Assembly: GCF_937997595.1 (NCBI RefSeq)
Contig: NZ_CALKTS010000137.1
Location: 1-7,444, forward strand
Origin: an uncultured Campylobacter sp.
Lineage (GTDB): Bacteria; Campylobacterota; Campylobacteria; Campylobacterales; Campylobacteraceae
Length of the DNA stretch: 7,444 nucleotides
Direction: 5' to 3'
Shown in pieces: positions 5,549 through 7,444 of the stretch; the first letter of the stretch is position 1; every line of letters starts with the position of its first letter. Under the pieces are notes generated by a model, which was not told the DNA's origin, made no database searches, and saw only the letters and a program-made list of their open reading frames with translations. Made by a program: the position numbers and the translations under genes.

Positions 5549-6225
5549 TGGAGGGTATTAATTGGTTCGACGTCGGCTGTTTAGTACTCGTAGTGCTCTT
5601 TGGACTGCGCGGTATCACTAATGGCATCGTTAAAGAAATTTTTGGAATTTTGGGTCTCATCGGCGGTCTTTTTGCCGCGATGCGTTATAAAACTATGGCA
5701 GGCGAGTGGATTGCAGCAAAAATTCCAGCTTTACAGAATGCAAACGGCGTGCTTTCGGGCGACACGACGCAGGTTCTCATTGGCTTTATCGCTGTGCTTT
5801 TTGGCGTATGGATCTCGTGTCTGATTATAGGCGAAATCATTTCAAAATTCTTTAAATGGAGCGGACTCGGATTTGTCGATAAGATCGGCGGTTTCGTGTT
5901 TAGCGTAAGTAAAATTTTCTTGATTTTTGCAGTTATCGTTACGCTTGCAAGCGGTCCTATGTCGATGAACGAACAGACCAAAAGGTATTTTGAAAGCAGC
6001 AAAACTGCGCCGATTTTTTTAAAAATAGGAAATTGGATTTTAAATCTCAAAGACGATCTGAAGATCAAACAAAGCTTGGATTCTATCGGTTCTAAGATGG
6101 ATGATAAGCTCTTAAAAGATCAAAATTCTACCGCCCGTATGAACTCGGATCAAAATCAAAGCACTGAACCTAGCGATTTTAACGCCAGTTCAGAAGTAAA
6201 TTCTACAGAAAGGACAAAATTATGA
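5548..6225 (+). CDS. cvpA: CvpA-family inner-membrane protein with sequon-rich tail
   Basis: CvpA was first linked to colicin V production in E. coli and is generally needed for envelope integrity; its molecular activity is unsettled. The 225-residue product shows four hydrophobic segments (about 8-24, 28-46, 76-99 and 113-136) and the family stretch GLGFVDKIGGFVFSV (106-120). Positive charges at 21-29 and 100-112 suggest these loops are cytoplasmic and both ends periplasmic. The C-terminal 60 residues are hydrophilic and contain four D/E-x-N-x-S/T sequons (see findings). The ATG at 5548 overlaps the pilT stop as TGATG; a TTG just before it is an alternative start adding one residue. Upstream sequence is G-rich but not a clear Shine-Dalgarno, so coupling to pilT is likely. 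By position it equals C. jejuni Cj0399. Confidence 0.9.
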   Translation: MEGINWFDVGCLVLVVLFGLRGITNGIVKEIFGILGLIGGLFAAMRYKTMAGEWIAAKIPALQNANGVLSGDTTQVLIGFIAVLFGVWISCLIIGEIISKFFKWSGLGFVDKIGGFVFSVSKIFLIFAVIVTLASGPMSMNEQTKRYFESSKTAPIFLKIGNWILNLKDDLKIKQSLDSIGSKMDDKLLKDQNSTARMNSDQNQSTEPSDFNASSEVNSTERTKL

Positions 6226-6689
6226 ATGCAAAAATCGAAAATTTAGAGTTTGACGCTCTAATCGTTGAGTTTAAAAAGGCGCTTGCCGCTAGCGGTCTAA
6301 AATATACCAAGCAGCGCGAGGTTTTACTCCGCACGCTTTATAACAATAACAAACACTTCACGCCTGAGGCGCTTCACAACGAGATCAAAGCGAAATTTCC
6401 GGAGCTAAACGTAGGCATAGCGACGGTGTATCGCACCTTAAATTTGCTTGAGGATTCAGGTATGGCGACATCGATCTCATTTGGCGCGCAGGGTAAGAAA
6501 TTTGAGCTTGCGAACAAGCCTCACCACGACCATCTCATCTGCAAAAGCTGCAACAAGATCATAGAATTTCAAGATGCTACTATCGAACGCAAGCAGCTTG
6601 CCGTCGCCAAAGAGCACGGATTTACGCTTACTGGACACATGATGCAGCTGTATGGAATTTGCCCTGAATGCGCGGTAAAAAGGAAGTAG
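6222..6689 (+). CDS. fur: Ferric uptake regulator (Fur)
   Basis: Fur is the cytoplasmic metal-dependent repressor controlling iron uptake and storage genes. The 155-residue protein has an N-terminal winged-helix domain, with the recognition helix in NVGIATVYRTLNLLE (63-77), and a C-terminal dimerisation/metal domain with HHDHLICKSC (101-110). The two CxxC pairs (Cys107/Cys110 and Cys147/Cys150) predict a structural zinc site, as in Helicobacter and Campylobacter Fur. The HHDH and IIEFQD segments support Fur; PerR or Zur cannot be fully excluded, but synteny with C. jejuni fur (Cj0400) argues strongly for Fur. The ATG overlaps the cvpA stop as ATGA, with AAAGGA seven bases upstream. No promoter or Fur box is evident just before it. 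In C. jejuni fur is reported to be driven from promoters of the preceding genes, and the layout here fits that. Confidence 0.95.
   Translation: MNAKIENLEFDALIVEFKKALAASGLKYTKQREVLLRTLYNNNKHFTPEALHNEIKAKFPELNVGIATVYRTLNLLEDSGMATSISFGAQGKKFELANKPHHDHLICKSCNKIIEFQDATIERKQLAVAKEHGFTLTGHMMQLYGICPECAVKRK
6680..6685 (+). promoter_or_regulatory. Ribosome binding site fixing the TTG start of lysS
   Basis: AAGGAA, lying in the last codons of fur, is five bases before the TTG at 6691. The first in-frame ATG comes 31 codons later, inside the conserved N-terminal region, so TTG is the better start. Confidence 0.75.
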
Positions 6690-6690
6690 A

Positions 6691-7444
6691 TTGTTTGATA
6701 GCCAGTTAGAAATCCAAAGGATAGACAAGGCGTCGGAACTTCGGAATTTAGGGGCTAATCCCTATCCACACTTTCTAAAAAAAGATATGAGCATAGCCGA
6801 GTTTAAAGAGAAATTCGGCTACATAAAAGATACCGAGGATAAAAAAGCGAGCGAGGAGGTAAGCCTCGCCGGGCGGCTAAAGCTAAAGCGCGTCGCGGGC
6901 AAATCCACCTTTGCAAACATAGAGGATCAAAGCGGCAATATTCAAATTTATTACTCGCGCGACAGCATCGGCGAGGAGGATTACGCTAAATTTAAGAAAA
7001 ATCTCGAAGTGGGCGATATAATTTTGGTGCGCGGATACGCTTTCGTCACCCAAACGGGCGAGTTTTCGATCCATGCCAGCAAAATAACGCTCGCATCCAA
7101 AGCGATCTGCCCGCTTCCGGAGAAATTTCACGGCCTTGTCGATATCGAGATGCGCTACCGCCAAAGATACCTCGATATGATAATGAACCCAGAGATCCGC
7201 GAGGATTTTATTAAGCGCTCGATTATCGTTAGCGAGATCCGCAGCTTTTTTGAAAAGCACGGATTTTTAGAGGTCGAAACGCCGATGATGCACCCTATCG
7301 CGGGCGGCGCGAACGCTAAGCCTTTCATCACGCACCACAACGCCCTAGACGTCGATCGCTACCTGCGTATCGCGCCGGAGCTCTATCTAAAGCGCCTCGT
7401 CGTAGGCGGCATGGAGGCGGTCTTTGAGATCAACCGAAACTTCC
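6691..7444 (+). CDS. lysS: Lysyl-tRNA synthetase, class II (partial, 3' end beyond window)
   Basis: LysS attaches lysine to tRNA(Lys) in the cytoplasm. The first 251 residues are present and the frame is open to the window edge. Translated from TTG, the product begins MFDSQLEIQRIDKASELRNL, very like C. jejuni LysS. The OB-fold anticodon-binding domain spans about 57-137 (AGRLKLKRVAGKSTFANIED at 60-79, GDIILVRG at 108-115, TGEFSIHAS at 122-130). Class II motif 1 is at about 176-201 (ending GFLEVETPMMHP, 191-202), then IAGGANAKPF (203-212). RIAPELYLKRLVVGGMEAVF (226-245) leads into motif 2, whose arginine-containing loop lies beyond the window. One base separates it from the fur stop. Synteny with C. 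jejuni (fur, then lysS Cj0401) is conserved. Confidence 0.95.
   Translation, partial: MFDSQLEIQRIDKASELRNLGANPYPHFLKKDMSIAEFKEKFGYIKDTEDKKASEEVSLAGRLKLKRVAGKSTFANIEDQSGNIQIYYSRDSIGEEDYAKFKKNLEVGDIILVRGYAFVTQTGEFSIHASKITLASKAICPLPEKFHGLVDIEMRYRQRYLDMIMNPEIREDFIKRSIIVSEIRSFFEKHGFLEVETPMMHPIAGGANAKPFITHHNALDVDRYLRIAPELYLKRLVVGGMEAVFEINRNF

Overview
The window looks like chromosomal DNA of a Campylobacter species outside the jejuni/coli group. The gene order (YfgM-like protein, lipoprotein, small conserved protein, coaX on one strand; gatC, cvpA, fur, lysS on the other) matches what I recall of the C. jejuni Cj0394c-Cj0401 neighbourhood. The codons are clearly richer in G and C than in C. jejuni. 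A pilT gene is inserted in the rightward operon and a short-form hisG ends the leftward one, which points to the oral/intestinal species (C. gracilis, C. concisus, C. showae and relatives). The species call is inference; no rRNA is present to test it.

Positions 1-949 hold no convincing gene. The right half of this gap (about 500-760) is packed with short AT-rich palindromic units built on the hexamer RAATTY. Two of the units pair into an 18-bp stem. A plausible rightward Rho-independent terminator follows at 824-862, and a weaker leftward one lies at 900-940, just past hisG. This is the least explained part of the window.

Positions 950-4051 are a leftward five-gene operon in which every gene overlaps the next by 1 to 14 bases. 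It encodes a YfgM-like single-span membrane protein with a TPR-like periplasmic part, a beta-propeller lipoprotein resembling BamB, a conserved 110-residue protein of unknown function, type III pantothenate kinase (CoaX), and short-form ATP phosphoribosyltransferase (HisG). The first pair suggests envelope protein folding or outer-membrane assembly; the last two start coenzyme A and histidine synthesis.

Positions 4052-4167 are a compact divergent promoter region with an extended -10 element on each strand.

Positions 4168-7444 are a rightward operon: gatC (Glu-tRNA(Gln) amidotransferase subunit), pilT (retraction-type secretion ATPase), cvpA (inner-membrane protein with an unusual tail of four bacterial N-glycosylation sequons), fur (iron-responsive repressor) and lysS (lysyl-tRNA synthetase, cut by the window end). 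Spacing is 10 bases or less throughout and no terminator or separate promoter is evident, so fur is probably transcribed from promoters upstream of its neighbours.
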